Of a DNA stretch of 64,000 bases, positions 1-12,167 are shown in pieces. The stretch is from Tachypleus tridentatus. Taxonomy: Eukaryota > Arthropoda > Merostomata > Xiphosura > Limulidae. How positions within the stretch are numbered: position 1 is the first letter of the stretch; each line of letters opens with the position of its first letter. The stretch covers positions 42,566,035 through 42,630,034 of the forward strand of contig NC_134831.1 in the NCBI RefSeq assembly GCF_004210375.1, written 5' to 3'. A program made the position numbers and the translations under genes. The notes under the pieces were generated by a model, which did not search any database, was not told the DNA's origin, and saw only the letters and a program-made list of their open reading frames with translations.

Positions 1-1000
1 ACAAACAAATCCATTGTACTTTATCATTTTTCGTGGTTGGTGGATAATTTCATAACTTTCCTAGTGAGTCATTCGAAAAGGAAGGAGCACACTTGAAACT
101 GTAAGCCTAGAGCGCCAGTTGACGAATACGACACTCCTTTATCTGTCATTCTATAGCAACATTGACTGAATTTCAGAGAATATGATTGATCAAACACTTT
201 TTAATAATATTTTAACCCACACCTATCATAACTATTATATATAAATTTTAATAATATATCAACTTTAAAGCAAGTAGTTTCTGTATTGTTTCAATCAAGT
301 TTTGTTTCCATTGTTTAAAGGAGTTGAAGATAAAAAAAACAATCATAAAACTCTACTTTGCGTGGGATATTTTTAATGTAAGATGTGTGGTAAATATTTG
401 TAAGTACTCTACATCAGACATCACCTTTCAATCGTAGCTGTGAATAAAAACTTTATAACTATAATTAAGCTTACAAATTTTTATTAAAAAAATTAGTCAG
501 TCGTTAGAATTATCTAGGCTTATGAGTGGATTCCTTATGTTTGTTACAAGAGGATTTATTTTGGCCGCTAGATCATTAAAAAAAAACTCGCTCAATTAGC
601 AACAGTCGGATCTCAACATTACGTTTCTACACTTCAATAACTCCCACACAAATGAAATAATACTGTGCACAATCCACAATTCATATCACACAGTCCCTCT
701 CAATAGCCAATGTGTACGTTTCCTCCACCCACAAGCTGGATATAAATCCCGTACAGAAAAAAAACCAAACCAAACCAATTTCCTCATACAGTTATGATAA
801 GTGATCCAAATTGCAAACATGTAAATAAATATTCACTGTCGCACTACGGTAGAATATTATACAAATTCAGGGGCAACAATAATTTGATAACAATTAATAA
901 CAATGACCTGACTCAATAAATCTTATAATTTCAAAGTACAGAATTATATTGGGGTGGAACATAACCCCAAGTTTATGACACTATGTCCTTACAACTGAGG
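1..1000. other. AT-rich stretch without recognisable gene
   Basis: I see no open reading frame with a recognisable domain, no SINE and no clear terminal repeats. The last part runs into the LINE remnant that becomes recognisable from about 1020, so it may hold that element's eroded endonuclease region, but this cannot be shown by eye. Confidence 0.4.
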
Positions 1001-1019
1001 TCCCTTTAGACCGCAGCAG

Positions 1020-2880
1020 TTAGTTTATGATTACACCCAGTCAGATAGGGACAGACTTGTTTCTAATGTCGAGAAACGATTATCTAAATCTGCCGCCAAG
1101 TGCACAAAAATCAACAGTTACGCCCACTCCTTAACTAATGAAACATTATACAGCAAAGCACGCAACGTTAATATTAACTCCTGGTAACTTGCACCCAAAA
1201 TAAAAAAGAAAACAACTCCGTCGTGAAATCATTCGACCCACAAAACTATCCTTAAAGCGCTAATCAACAGCGATAATAACAATATTAAGAAACTTATTAA
1301 ACACCAACAATAAAATAACTAGGATATATTCTGCAAATAAATCGACAATGCACGCTCAAACACTGCCCTGTTTTGGTTTAAAGTTAAGTTCATAGCCAAC
1401 AATCAACTCCAGAGCAATACAACCAAAATAGAATACAATAATATCATGGCCTCAACCGTCATCGAACAAGCTAGTCTATTTGGCCTGTTCTGCGAAAAAA
1501 CTTTCTTTGTCACTAATACTGACTCATTTGATACAGCACGTTATAGCAGAATAACTGATCGCTATCCAATAATATCTACATTTCCTTACTTCGTGACTTC
1601 CACCATAATTCCGTATACACTAGGCCCATTTTACTCACAGAAATCAAAACGTAAACCATCAGTTAAAAATAGCATAAACAATATCACCTTAAGAACCTTT
1701 CAGATTCTATCTTAAAACACCTAGCAGCCATAAACAATCTGTCATTACTCTCTGGAAAACTACAATCATTAAGGCAATCCTAAGAAAAGCAATGGCAAAA
1801 GGGAAAGTAATAGAAAACGCATTACAAACAGGTTTAACTGTTATTTGGAATCAAACAAAACATTTAATAACAATCAAAATGCAAGTAGAAGAAAGAGGCA
1901 AATTAATGACCATCTATTCCGACTAACTGAATTCGTATATAAAGGTTTTAACAGAAAGCAAACCACTATAGTCATTTCCTTAGACCTCCAGAAAACATTT
2001 TATTCAATGTGTCACGAAGACTTCAAATTTAAAGTACACAACACAGGCTTATCTACACCCTTAGTCTGCTGGATATCCTTAGTCCCTACTGCCAAAGTCA
2101 AGGTAAATTACAGAAGTTCGCAATCTTTCAATCTAACAGCCGGGGTCCCGCAAAGATTGGTGTTCAGCCCAGTCACATGCAGGATATTGGTTAACGACAT
2201 ACTCTTCCCTTTCTTAACATACACCTTCACGTCTCAGTATGCAGAGATAATACAATTTAGAGCACATCGAGTTAACACAGCCATTTCCCATGCCCAAGCC
2301 TCACTTAACGCAGTCTCCGAATGATGTAACAAACGGCGGATTGCCCTTAACCCATCAAAATCACAAGCCATAGCATTTCGTAACTGTATAAACAGTGCCA
2401 AAAATAAATTGAGAAACCCCAAATTAACACTACACAACACATCTATCAAGTTCACCAACACGATTACATTTATAGGTTTAACTTTTCCATTTAATTTATC
2501 ATGACATAAATATTTCAATGATATCATTAACCGCACCAGCACGCGAGTAAATTACCTGAAATGAATTGGCAGCATGAACAAAGGTTTCTCTGCCAAATCC
2601 ATTATATCATTACACAAAGTATGCATTACAAAACCTATAAAATAAAATCATCAGTTATACACTTCCGAATTTTACACCCCCAATTTACCTCTTACTCACT
2701 GACCAAACTAACGATTGAAAAAAACACAACATCTTATCAAACGAGCCACCAGATATTTTAAACGTTACAAACACAAACAACAGAATTCGCTTCCCTCGCT
2801 TCCACTTCTCTTTCATGAATTTAATACATATCTCCTTTAACATGATTAACAATATCACAATCTTAAAATAAGCCCACTCT
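1020..2880 (+). pseudogene. Degenerate non-LTR retrotransposon (LINE) with reverse transcriptase
   Basis: Remnant of a LINE ORF2, the endonuclease/reverse-transcriptase polyprotein that copies its RNA into the genome. Pieces in order: an alpha-helical linker ending near 1180 (RLVSNVEKRLSKSAAKC visible), the 1446..1715 frame, then the RT palm in the frame starting at 1845. There DHLFRLTEFVYKGFNRKQTT is followed by a SLDLQKTFYS block (the usual LDxxKAFDxV) and a GVPQRLVFSP block (the usual GVPQGSVLSP). The active-site YADD reads YAEI. After a stop at 2322 the thumb continues (RIALNPSKSQAIAFRNC, then RVNYLK) to about 2840. Stops at several places, frame changes and the lost catalytic Asp make it inactive. 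The clade is uncertain; it is Jockey- or CR1-like in general layout. Confidence 0.8.
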
Positions 2881-4105
2881 ACGTGTATACCTTTTTTTTT
2901 TTAATTTGGGAAGTGGATAGTTTTGTTTTTGATTCGGTACTTGCCAGTGAAAGTGGTTTTCTCCGGGTATTCGATTTTCTCCACAACAAATATTTTTTGC
3001 CATTGGATCTATTGGTTTCTGGCCCTGAAAACGACCGTTTTTTTCACTTTAGCCCAGAGGCTAGTTTAAGTTGGTACTTTCTGTTTTATCTTCTTACTTA
3101 ACGGCGTACTGCAGTCTGTATCTTCCTGCTCACCTCCGCCGATACTCTCAAATGCAGGTGGCTCTCTCCCAACGTTTCCAAGGTATTTCGGTCAGACATG
3201 TACTCCCTCTCTAACCTATAAATAGTAAAATATATCTTCCAGTCAATCACGTGGCCGAGTAAACCTGATTTCTGCCAAGATGTATCTAAACACCTCTACA
3301 AATAACTTGTTGATCTCACTGATAATTCTTGATGGAATGCTACTGGATTTCAATCCAGGCCAAGTCATCTTCTTTATAAACCAATGCAAACCAGGAGTTT
3401 CTATCAATCCGAGAAGGACGAGATTTCCGTTTTTCTTAGAAATTTTCACCTTCCCGTCTCTCCAGCAGATATTTAGAATTTGCCTGAAGCAACCGACGAA
3501 TCCAAACTTCATGCTGTCCACCAGATCCGGTCCAGAATTACAGGCCTCTCCACCCAATTCATGGAGGTAGTAACCATCACCAAACGAGTAGCTGACCACA
3601 TTCTAAATAATGGCTCTTTTTAAATTTCTTTCACTTTACAGTCAAACATCTCTACTATCGAGTCACTACAGTTCTACAAGTTCATCAAACCTGACTCACA
3701 CAACATCTATCAAGGAGACCTACGCTGCTATTCATAGCCTCACCTATCACTAATACAGCTTTAGCTATTCCACAGTTTAAAAACAACTCCACACAGACGA
3801 TCACATACGTTAAGCAACAGAGGAAAACAACAAGCACCAGCACAAAATTCACTTAAACACCACCTATCCTGAAGCAGACAACTACTACAGCCCAGACCCG
3901 ATCACTCAGACACCACCAATCCTGAAGCTGACAACTACCACAGCCCAGACCCAAACTCGGATCATCAAGAAAGACAAAAAGCTCTAGACCACTGAAGAAC
4001 AAAACGATGTCTACCACAGGTTCCTGCGTTCAAAACACATGTCCAACAAAAGATTCAATCAACCTACACCCAACCGCCCTGCCGTTCAAGCACTCCCCAG
4101 AAACC
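2881..4105 (+). other. Probable LINE-derived sequence (3' UTR or ORF1-like), unidentified
   Basis: This follows the LINE remnant directly. The plus frame 3280..3570 is open for 96 codons and the minus frame 3243..3599 for 118 codons, but neither has a domain I recognise. At about 3860..3960 a Thr/Pro/Gln-rich stretch is duplicated in tandem (unit about 50 bases), the kind of linker seen in LINE ORF1 proteins. The motif at 2950..2985 (gaaagtggttttctccggg) recurs in weaker form at 4258..4280, suggesting both ends belong to related retroelement tails. The assignment is inference. Confidence 0.3.
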
Positions 4106-4418
4106 TTCCATATATGACTTCGACGCTTTCTTCATTGCAGGATCATCCAAATAATGTTTTTTTTTTTTTTTATGTTTTATTAACTTTGCTTTTTTTTTTT
4201 TTCTATTTTCAGCTACTGCTGAGCACGGTCAGTGTACTTTGTTTGGCGCTCTGATCGTGAAAGTAGGTTTTCTTGAGATATTCCCTTGGCATATTTAGGT
4301 AAGTGCTGAGCTCCCTCTCGTTAATAAAACATGAAAAAGGAAAAACAAAACAAAAAATTTAAAAAGCATTTCTTTGGAATATCCTGCAATGAAGAAGGCG
4401 TCGAAGTCATACATTCCA
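4106..4418. repeat. Imperfect inverted repeat around T-rich spacer
   Basis: Arms at about 4106..4151 and 4373..4418 are inverted copies (about 40 of 46 positions). The shared core is cctgcaatgaagaa(a/g)gcgtcg. The spacer carries two T runs (about 4158..4172 and 4190..4202). It could be a foldback element or two head-to-head retroelement tails. Confidence 0.6.
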
Positions 4419-4824
4419 TACGTAGAATAAAATTACATGAGGTGTAGGGACCACAAAAAGTATTAGCCCCTGGGTTCACATAACCTTATATCCGCCACTA
4501 GGTGCTCCCGTTTCTCCCACAGGAAAATTATCGCCTTGAACTGTTGAATTCTATGATTTCTGCTCTGAAAAAGTGCCTTCTCATTTAAAATAATTTCAAG
4601 TTAAAACTGAAGTCATTTAAAGTTAAAACAAAATCATGACCATGGTAAAAAACAAATAGTTAAACGAATGTTAATTCTAAAATCCTGTTTCATTCAATCA
4701 GTTTATCATGTTTGATTTGTTAATTCATGAGTTCGCTACTTAACCACAGCCTTGGTCTCCGTCTTCCAGGAACCATCTAGTCATCCTTGAGGCTACCTTT
4801 CCGATCAGCCAAGCCAGCTAGCTT

Positions 4825-5105
4825 TGTTTGTTAGTTTGTTTTTGAATTTCGCGCAAAGCTATACGAGAGCTATCTGCGCTAGCCGTCCCTGATTTAGTAG
4901 TGTAAGACTAGAGAGAAGGCAGCTAGTCATTACCACCCACCGCCAATTCTTGGGCTACTCTTTTACCAACGAATAATGGAATTGATTGAAACATTATAAG
5001 GACCCGACGGTTGAAAGGGCAAGCATGTTTGATGCGACGGGGATTCGAATCCGCGACCCTCAGATTTCGAGTCGAGTGCCTTAACCACCAGGCCATGCCA
5101 GGCCC
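4825..5105 (-). mobile_element. SINE family S1, near full length
   Basis: Family S1 is a tRNA-derived SINE of about 270 bp. Its head (here 5030..5105) folds like a tRNA, with box A and a box B of the ggttcgaatcc type and the loop ctcgtaa (CGT anticodon, tRNA-Thr-like). A body follows (aaacatgctcgccctttcag ... tagcccaagagttggcggtgg ... ctagtcttacactgctaaat), then a tail region ending agctttgcgcgaaattcaa and a short A/C-rich tail. Such elements are transcribed by RNA polymerase III and moved by a partner LINE. This copy lies inverted, with gctagct at both edges as a possible target duplication. The box B is intact but diverged copies like this are normally silent. Confidence 0.9.
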
Positions 5106-6436
5106 GCTAGCTAGCTCTCCGTCCCTACTTTCTGTCTTGTCTCACAGCTTTCGCCCATCTGTTTTTAATGTTAATTTAGACACATCTCAAGTGTTTCGGT
5201 ATCCATCATACCCTCAAGTAATATGATTACTATTTCCGAGTGTAATCAAACCTTAATTCCACAAACAAAGCTGAAGAGAAACGAAAATTCCTGAATGCTC
5301 CCTGGTTGTTTCGTAAGTCCCTTCGGGCGCGGGAGGCTTAAAATTAAAACCATTGGCAAATTTGTTATTTTAGTGAATTTAGCAACAATGGGTTTTTATC
5401 GTTGTAATCCGACATGACTTACCATGACATCATTAGAGTCGCCTTTAATGATAATTGTTTTTGTGTTTTAACCTATACAAACGTACACAAATAAATTGGT
5501 TGTTTAACTATCTGTTATTGCAATTACGGTATGCTTTAAATACGAGCATTATTACATTCATCTTCAAAGTACAACATGTTTTCATTTTTTTATTGTCAAT
5601 TTATTTGATTTACAGAAGATCAGTATGAAATTACTTTACATTTGGAAAACAAATAATGACGATCACGTGGTGGTATTTAATCAACATGAGCAATTTATCC
5701 GCTAAGTAGGAAATTTACATAAAACTCGTGGGAAATTTTTTTGAGAATTTATTTCTCTCTTCTGTGCAAGTGGCGACTCTTAAACAAGTCTTTCATATGA
5801 AATCAGGTGTAATTTGAGAATTACTAAAAAACAATGGCATGTTAAAATAATTTAATACTTGATAAAGTAAAGATCCTTATCCTTTTTTTTTGTAACATCA
5901 TCTATACTTTTGCGTTGCACTGAATATTCTTTAAGGTTTGATTTGTGAATATATTCAATTATGTGAAAGTAATTTTTAAAACAAATCTATTCCATAACAT
6001 ATACACCATTAAAAATAAGTGTTTTCTAAGTCACCAAACAATTTATGTTTTTTAAGTGATTTCAAAACTTTTCATGTCATTGATTTAGTTCTAGATATTG
6101 TTTCTACCAAAGCAAATAATTTCTTATCAAAACATAAACTTTCCCTAAAAATGGATTTCTATAGAGAATGTCTTTACTTTTTTTAATGCCTTTATTATTA
6201 ATGTTTATAAGAAATGGAGGATTCTCAACAAGATGTAACTGGAACAGTTGAAGTTAGTCTTAATCTCTTCAACGCACAGAAGAAATGTTCTATTTTATAA
6301 GTAGCAAAAACTGATTTATACAAACATAGAAAATCAAACTTCTAAATAATAAGTTGATTGTTTGTCTTCTGTTTGAGTGTCAAGCCATATTGGCACTGAA
6401 AGCCATAAAAGTTATGAACTATTTAGTTTCTGTCTA
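5106..6436. other. Intergenic stretch, includes likely mitoferrin 3' UTR
   Basis: No recognisable coding region. On the minus strand this is downstream of the mitoferrin stop at 6437. A minus-strand AATAAA (plus tttatt at 6191..6196) about 240 bases past the stop is a plausible polyadenylation signal. Confidence 0.4.
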
Positions 6437-7020
6437 TCATATATGTGACGCAGTTACATCTGTAAGGAAAAGGTCCTCTTGGAAATACACTGGATTTGAG
6501 GATTCATGAGTTTTGTCTTTCTGGCTTTGATTATGTTTAAGCACATGCTTAAAAAACTCGTAAACTGACCATGCTATTGCTGTTGAAGGTATGTGTGAAA
6601 ATACTCTAACTTGAAAACCCTGAAAATATCCTCTAGGTCCACGAAGTCTGTACACAGTCATGGTTGCATTGATCAAGCCATTGATATGGGATTGCCTGGT
6701 CATTCGAAGAGTTTCATGTTCTTGAGTGTTCAGTAAAGTCTTACATACATCCAGTGGGGTTGTCACAGCAGCAGCAAAGCCTCCAGAAACAGCTCCTGAC
6801 AATACATGTGCTTTTGGATTGTAAGTCCGTTGATCATTTGTTAAATCTTGCATGAACTCGTACGTGAGTAGATGGATCACTTGAAAAGGAATGTTCATAG
6901 TTAGTTGAGTTGAATAGCTACGATAGAATGCCCACACACCTTCTTTTTGCCATATTCTTTTCATACAATCAAGGATGTTCTTGTATGGGCTGTTGAACAT
7001 CTGCATTCTCTGTTTGATAA
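6437..7020 (-). CDS. Mitoferrin last coding exon (residues 135-328)
   Basis: Acceptor ctttgccag, then the rest of Val135 and IKQRMQM. It contains repeats 2 (end) and 3 and ends in a hydrophilic tail rich in Lys, Ser and Asp ([11 protein letters not shown] onward) before TGA at 6437..6439. A naive reading frame would extend upstream to a TTG at 7027, but that is inside the acceptor. Confidence 0.95.
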
Positions 7021-9809
7021 CTGGCAAAGAACAGGGGAAAAAACATGGATTACATGAATAATTAAAATTTAATCAAGTTAAAAAAAGATAAAATGTTAAA
7101 TAAATAAATAATGCTATCTATTTAATTATCCAATAGTATTTTAGTGAATAAAGTTGTTATCTACAGCTATGTGAACGACTTCATCAATCACCACAATGAT
7201 CATTTGTTAAAAATAGAAAATAGAATATAAAAATACATTTTATTCTAGAATTTTTTATATAAATTATTTATTGTCCTTATTACTGAACATAATTTGAAAA
7301 ACTTTTTAATACATTTATGATCTTTGCCAGCAATGTAAAACTAATAAAAATTTAATATTTTAGTTACTTCATCAGAATTTGTTCATTTGCAAAGGGAAAC
7401 AACAGAGACAAAGTAGATATAGCTAGTATTTCTGAAATACAACATATTTCATGGGAATATCTCTGTCTTACCATCTACAGGACTCATCACTGCATCATGT
7501 AGCAATGTTGCTAAACAACCAGCTGCACCTGTAAATATTTTGAACTTTAAAAAATGCATTATCCAATTTAAAATGATACACACATTGTTGTAATATCATT
7601 CATTCACAATTTTTTTTCCAAAAATCCTACTATGGAGTAGTTAACTGTCAAGATGATTTTCTGGAAATTATGAGATGAAAATTTGAATACTCAGTATTTA
7701 CTTTGAGTTTTAGCTTGAGCAGTTTTCTAAGCCAGGACTTTGTTCATCTTTAATCACATAGAGTAGATGTTAAGTCTTAAATTGGTCTAATATCAGTTTT
7801 TAAAATAATCAAATTAAAGTTTTACTGTTCTTTTTTAAAGGAATTACTTCAATATAATATTTTTTTATAAGAATAGTTAAAACTCTGCCAGTAAGTGAAT
7901 GGTAAACAACTTGTGTTGAACATTTATATAATTTCTTACATATTTTTCTTGAAAAATGAAAAGGAATCACAAAAATAGCAATCTTTTTTGAGAATTATTT
8001 TCTATGTTTAGTGTTGGCATTTTTTATATACATTTAGAGTTTCTAGGAAATTCAAATATTTGTTTAAGAATAAGCTCCGTATATATTTTATTCAATAGAC
8101 AATATATATCATACATAGCGTATTCAGTAGTGTTAAAAATGAATAAAACAAGCAAATGGAATATACAAATAAAGCAAAACTTCTATTAATAGAAACAATG
8201 GGGCTTTAACTGAACTGATAAAGTTATTTCTACAGAAACTACAGATCCTGCAGCTATACAGGTCTGTATAGGCTAAGAAACATGATCAGGAGCAATGGCA
8301 AAATTCTATAAAGAGGTGTTCTTATTGTATGAAAAGGAAAATGTTCTATAGATACAAAATGCAATGATCAAAGACATGCTGCTTCTGAAACATTTTGTAA
8401 TTTTCACAGAGAATGATGCATTTTAATGGTATCTGATGCTGTTTTTACTCCATTTAAATATATCTTGTACCAATATGGGTACAATATGTACCAAATTATT
8501 TCTTATGTCAATACACGTGATAATGATAACATTCACAATGTGAACTCAGAAAAGAAAAAGTTTTAGTACAGCCAATATTTCAGAAATGTAGATTAACTAC
8601 CACAGCAGAAATTTCCTTTATATTTATATATTAGTTTACACAAAGCTCTGTTATACTTTAAATGCATAGGCCTCACTCCAGGTAGGCATGATACAGAAAT
8701 AGAGTCAAGCAGGTATAAGTGTAACTGAACAATTGTTTTGATATGTAACCTCTGTCTAAACCAAAGAATTTGAACAAATTCATGAACTTTTTACAAGAGT
8801 GGCAATAATTACATGCAGAACAAATGCATAAAAATATTGATAAAAAATCAGAAAGTACCAAAAGAAAGATATATATATATATATATATATATTCTCCTTA
8901 GTTAGGGAATGATGATGTTAACAATCTGTCAAGTCTGACAAACATGAATGTTCATTTCATTCCATTAATAAATCTTACTTTGAGAAATGGGACTATGGGC
9001 TCCAGTTTCAGTACCACTGAAAACTCTTTTCATCTTTTCATAACAAGAAAAATATAGAGCATGGGCAAGACCTGCTCCAGAAACTACAGCACTCACCCCA
9101 CGAACAGGACGGGAAATACCTTCATATTTGACTATTTTATATAAAGCATCTGAGATTGAGTGGTATGTTGCTTTTGGATTAGGTTGAAGACACTGCATCC
9201 TAGTCTGGGAAAATCACAAAATAATGTGTATGTATATATATATACAAAGAGTAAAAAAATATTTTAAGTTAATATTATTTTAATAAAAGAAAATAGCTAA
9301 ATGACATAAGGCCATATGAATACTGATACTATACAAAGAATTTAAAAACTAATGTATTAACACTATTATAACTGTGAAATGCAAATGTATACTTAACTTT
9401 TTCACTGCAATTGTAACATATATGTATCTCAATTAAATAGTCATATGAGTTTAGAACATACCATCATAAAGACAAGGTACTGTTTTTCATATAAATACTT
9501 AAAATATGTATTTTATGTTTTTTGTGTATCTAGAGATAACTTAGATACTGCAAAAGTAGATATGGTACATATACAAGTTAAAATTAAGTACATTAAAAAA
9601 TTTTTGGAAGGAACATATATTAAGTACAGATGATATCACACAATAAAGTATGTGTAAATTCAACCCTAAAACAAAAGATAAAACCATACTTTAACAGAGT
9701 CTATTGGATATACAAGGCAGTGCTCCATAATTCCAGCAGAAGCTCCAGCTACCATATGAGTAGCTACAGTACTACTAGGAAGTAGAGACTCATAGTCATC
9801 AAATTCCAT
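6437..9809 (-). CDS. Mitoferrin (mitochondrial iron transporter, SLC25A28/37 family), four coding exons
   Basis: Mitoferrin carries iron across the inner mitochondrial membrane for haem and Fe-S cluster synthesis. Coding exons on the minus strand are 9809..9690, 9204..8979, 7528..7472 and 7020..6437, joined through GT/AG introns with matching phases (0, 1, 1). They give 328 residues, close to known mitoferrins. It has three carrier repeats with signatures P35-x-D37-x-x-K40, P132-x-D134-x-x-K137 and P223-x-D225-x-x-K228. Family-typical blocks are [11 protein letters not shown] after signature 2, [16 protein letters not shown], and [14 protein letters not shown] at signature 3. The start ATG at 9809 is preceded by tttacag, a good splice acceptor, so a 5' UTR exon or extra N-terminal exon probably lies further upstream. 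No stop or frameshift is seen, so the gene looks intact. The match is to general mitoferrin sequence recalled from the family, not a database search. Confidence 0.95.
7021..7471 (-). other. Mitoferrin intron 3
   Basis: 451-base GT-AG intron, AT-rich. No repeat family recognised inside. Confidence 0.85.
7472..7528 (-). CDS. Mitoferrin coding exon 3 (residues 116-135), 57 bases
   Basis: A very short exon. Acceptor tatttacag, donor gtaaga. It completes Ser116 and encodes [18 protein letters not shown], with the second carrier signature, then the first base of Val135. It is flanked by introns of about 1450 and 451 bases. Confidence 0.93.
7529..8978 (-). other. Mitoferrin intron 2, with AT microsatellite
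   Basis: 1450-base GT-AG intron. It carries an (AT)n microsatellite of about 24 bases at 8869..8892. No coding or repeat family recognised. Confidence 0.85.
8979..9204 (-). CDS. Mitoferrin coding exon 2 (residues 41-115)
   Basis: Acceptor ttttcccag before ACTAGG (Thr41-Arg42), donor gtaaga after the first base of codon 116. It encodes [14 protein letters not shown], the matrix helix, and [18 protein letters not shown], corresponding to the conserved GPAHAMYFACYE-type segment of mitoferrins. Confidence 0.93.
9205..9689 (-). other. Mitoferrin intron 1
   Basis: 485-base intron with donor gtatgg (plus-strand 9684..9689) and acceptor cccag. AT-rich and without recognisable elements. Confidence 0.85.
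9690..9809 (-). CDS. Mitoferrin coding exon 1 (residues 1-40)
   Basis: Starts [13 protein letters not shown] and runs to the first carrier signature YPIDSVK. The donor is gtatgg directly after the Lys40 codon (phase 0). The helix 1 motif [10 protein letters not shown] is typical of the family. The base before ATG follows a tttacag acceptor, so the exon may start one base upstream at 9810. Confidence 0.92.
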
Positions 9810-9810
9810 T

Positions 9811-10439
9811 CTGTAAACAGTATAAAGATGACAAGTAAGGACACATTAGGATATTTTCTAGCTCTTTCTGTTCCACCAAGGGTTGATATAAGACTGGAAA
9901 CTTTACAGAACCTTCCAAAAATTGTCAAGGTTGTAAATTCTTTTCTTCTCTATAGGCAGTAGGTTAGTACCTATTAAGATTGAATAAACAAATAATACTA
10001 AATGAAATTGTGTTTCCACACAAATAAACACACTAAAACTGTTGCTAGTTTGAATACTTAATAAGGAAGTAGTGATATTCAGCAAAAAATATGTAATGAA
10101 AGTTGACAAGAATGGCTGCTAAAGCTAACACAAAATACCAATTTCTTAAATAAAATAAAAATCGAATTCTTAATATGAATTTCTGAATTAAAGAAATTGA
10201 AAATCTAAATCAAAGTATTATCAATTAACTTCACAAATTTAATCAATACTGTTTTACTTAGCTTGTAATAATAAAGTAGTTGGCTTTATAGAATTTATAC
10301 ATACTTTAATAATTAGATAAGGTTTTAAATTTTTTATTGCATAATTATGAAAAAATACATCATAATCTACATAATTTAATTACAAGTCCTGGATAACATA
10401 ACATAAAATAACGTTTTGGAACTGCATGGCATATGTTCC
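9811..10439. other. Upstream of mitoferrin coding region, no gene seen
   Basis: On the minus strand this should be an intron or the 5' flank of mitoferrin. I cannot point to a promoter, TATA box or iron-responsive element with confidence. Confidence 0.4.
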
Positions 10440-11887
10440 ACACTCTAAATTAAATTAACTTAAAAAAACACATAAAGTCAGCCCTTATTACTTATACACT
10501 TATCAAGGTTTTTCTTAAACTCATTTAAATTTATTGCCCCTACAATATCTGAAGGCATCTCATTCCAAAGGCCAACCATCCTGTTAGAAAAATAAAACTT
10601 TCTTAACTGAGGATGACTCCTACCCTGCCAAAATTTACACTTGTGTCTCCTAGTCCTACTATGCATCAACACTATGAATTCCATTTACAATCTTAAACAC
10701 CTCAATGAGATCTCCCCTGATTCTTCTTTTCTTCAAGAACAAACAGTTTGAGAGATTTCAGCCTCTCCTTTTATTACAATTTTTCTATCCCAGGCACAGT
10801 TCTAGTAACCCTTTAAAACAATTTGGTGTCCTTCATAAGGTAAGGAGCCCAAGATTGGACACAACAAGTCAAATGTGAACTAAACAGTGACCTATACAAT
10901 GGACTTGTGTTAAACATTTCTGTACATACAACCTAAAATTCTAGTTGTCCTACCATTAACAACAGCATACTGACTGGATGGCTTTAGAGACTGTTGACTA
11001 TCACACCAAAATCCCTTTCCTTCATAACATTATTGACTTTATTTCCATTAAAATTATACTTAAAATTATGATAACCCTCAGGGACGTAGCCAAGGGGGGA
11101 TTTGGGTGTTAATCCCCAACCCCCATGGACCCAAAAATTTTAGACAAGTTCAGTTGCCACCTGTGAAGTTTCATAAAGATTCGCGATTGCATGGCAGATA
11201 ATTTCACACACAACAAATGGTCAAATGTAAATTTCTGATTGAACACTCTTTTAATACAACAAGTTTTGTCAGAACTAAAGAAATACAATCGAATATCTAT
11301 GGAAGACTCAAACTCCTGTTCGTTCTTGCCAGGATATCTACAACACAGTTTGGTTTAACTTTAATATCACGGTGAATGTATAATGAGGCTTACTTTGCTG
11401 GGCCTGATAACTTTAAGTTGTATATTATATATATAGGCCTATATATTTATTTATGATTAAAAAATAAGGCAAACACCTCATTGTGCCATTCTGAAATTTG
11501 CCAAAAAGGTGGTCCCAGAATGCATAATTCAGGCTTTTCTTTTATGTTTTTATTAAAAAATTTCCCGGGGGAGCATGCCCCCGCAACCCCCTAGCATGGC
11601 TTCACGTTTGCGGTGCTTGCATCAAGCACTCAAACTACCCCCACAAATGGTCATTTCTGGCTGCGCCCCCTGATAACCCACATGCATTATCTTGCATTTG
11701 TTATAATTAAAAACAGTCTACCATTTATTTACCTAATTCACTAAATAATTTAAACCTATTGTAAATCAGCAGCATCCTTTTAACAGCTAGCAACACCAAA
11801 GACTCTTATATCATTTGTAAATTTAAGTAATTTATTGACTAGTCCTTCATCCATGTCATCCGAAAAATAAATTTCAAACATTTTAAA
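10440..11887 (-). pseudogene. CR1-like LINE, 3' half of reverse transcriptase, interrupted
   Basis: Minus-strand remnant of LINE ORF2. From high to low coordinates: MDEGLVNKLLKFTNDIRVFG, where the active-site FADD reads FTND; then ERDFGVIVNS and VNGRTTRILGCMYRN (usual DLGVxxD...KANxILG); then CPILGSLPYEGHQ and the C-terminal SNRMVGLWNEMPSDIVGA of the frame ending at 10478 (usual SxRVVNxWNxLPxxVV). In-frame stops and the altered catalytic Asp show it is dead. A 594-bp DNA transposon sits inside (11079..11672). The C-terminal 60 codons after the last stop are unusually well kept. Confidence 0.8.
11079..11672. mobile_element. Non-autonomous hAT-like DNA transposon (594 bp)
   Basis: Ends are cagggacgtagccaagg on the left and, read inverted, cagggggcgcagccag on the right. 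It is flanked by ataaccct (11071..11078) and ataaccca (11673..11680), an 8-bp target duplication with one mismatch. The LINE reading resumes on both sides. No transposase frame inside. TIR sequence and 8-bp duplication fit hAT; the superfamily call is inference. Confidence 0.7.
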
Positions 11888-12167
11888 ATGTTTGTTTGCT
11901 TTTTTGAATTTCGCACAAAGCTACTCGAGGACTATTTGTGCTAGCCGTCCCTAATTTGGTAGTGTTAGACTAGAGGGAACGCAGCTAGTCATCACCATCG
12001 ACCGCCAACTTTAGGGCTACTCTTTTACCAACGAATAGTGGTATTGACCGTCACATTATAACGCCTTCACGGCTGAAAAGGCGAGCATGTTTGGTGCAAC
12101 GGGGATGCGAACCCGCGACCCTCAGATTACGAGTAGCACGCCTTAACACGCTTGGCCATGTCGGGCC
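11888..12167 (-). mobile_element. SINE family S1, full length
   Basis: Tail at the left edge (gtttgcttttttgaatttcgcac), tRNA-like head ending at ttggccatgtcgggcc. The head lies next to the CR1-like remnant. No clear target duplication seen. Confidence 0.9.

Noticed and set aside
3243-3599. 118-codon minus-strand frame
   Set aside because: It overlaps a plus frame of similar length and lies in LINE-derived sequence; no recognisable protein.
8869-8892. (AT)n run as a possible regulatory element
   Set aside because: Simple microsatellite within a mitoferrin intron.
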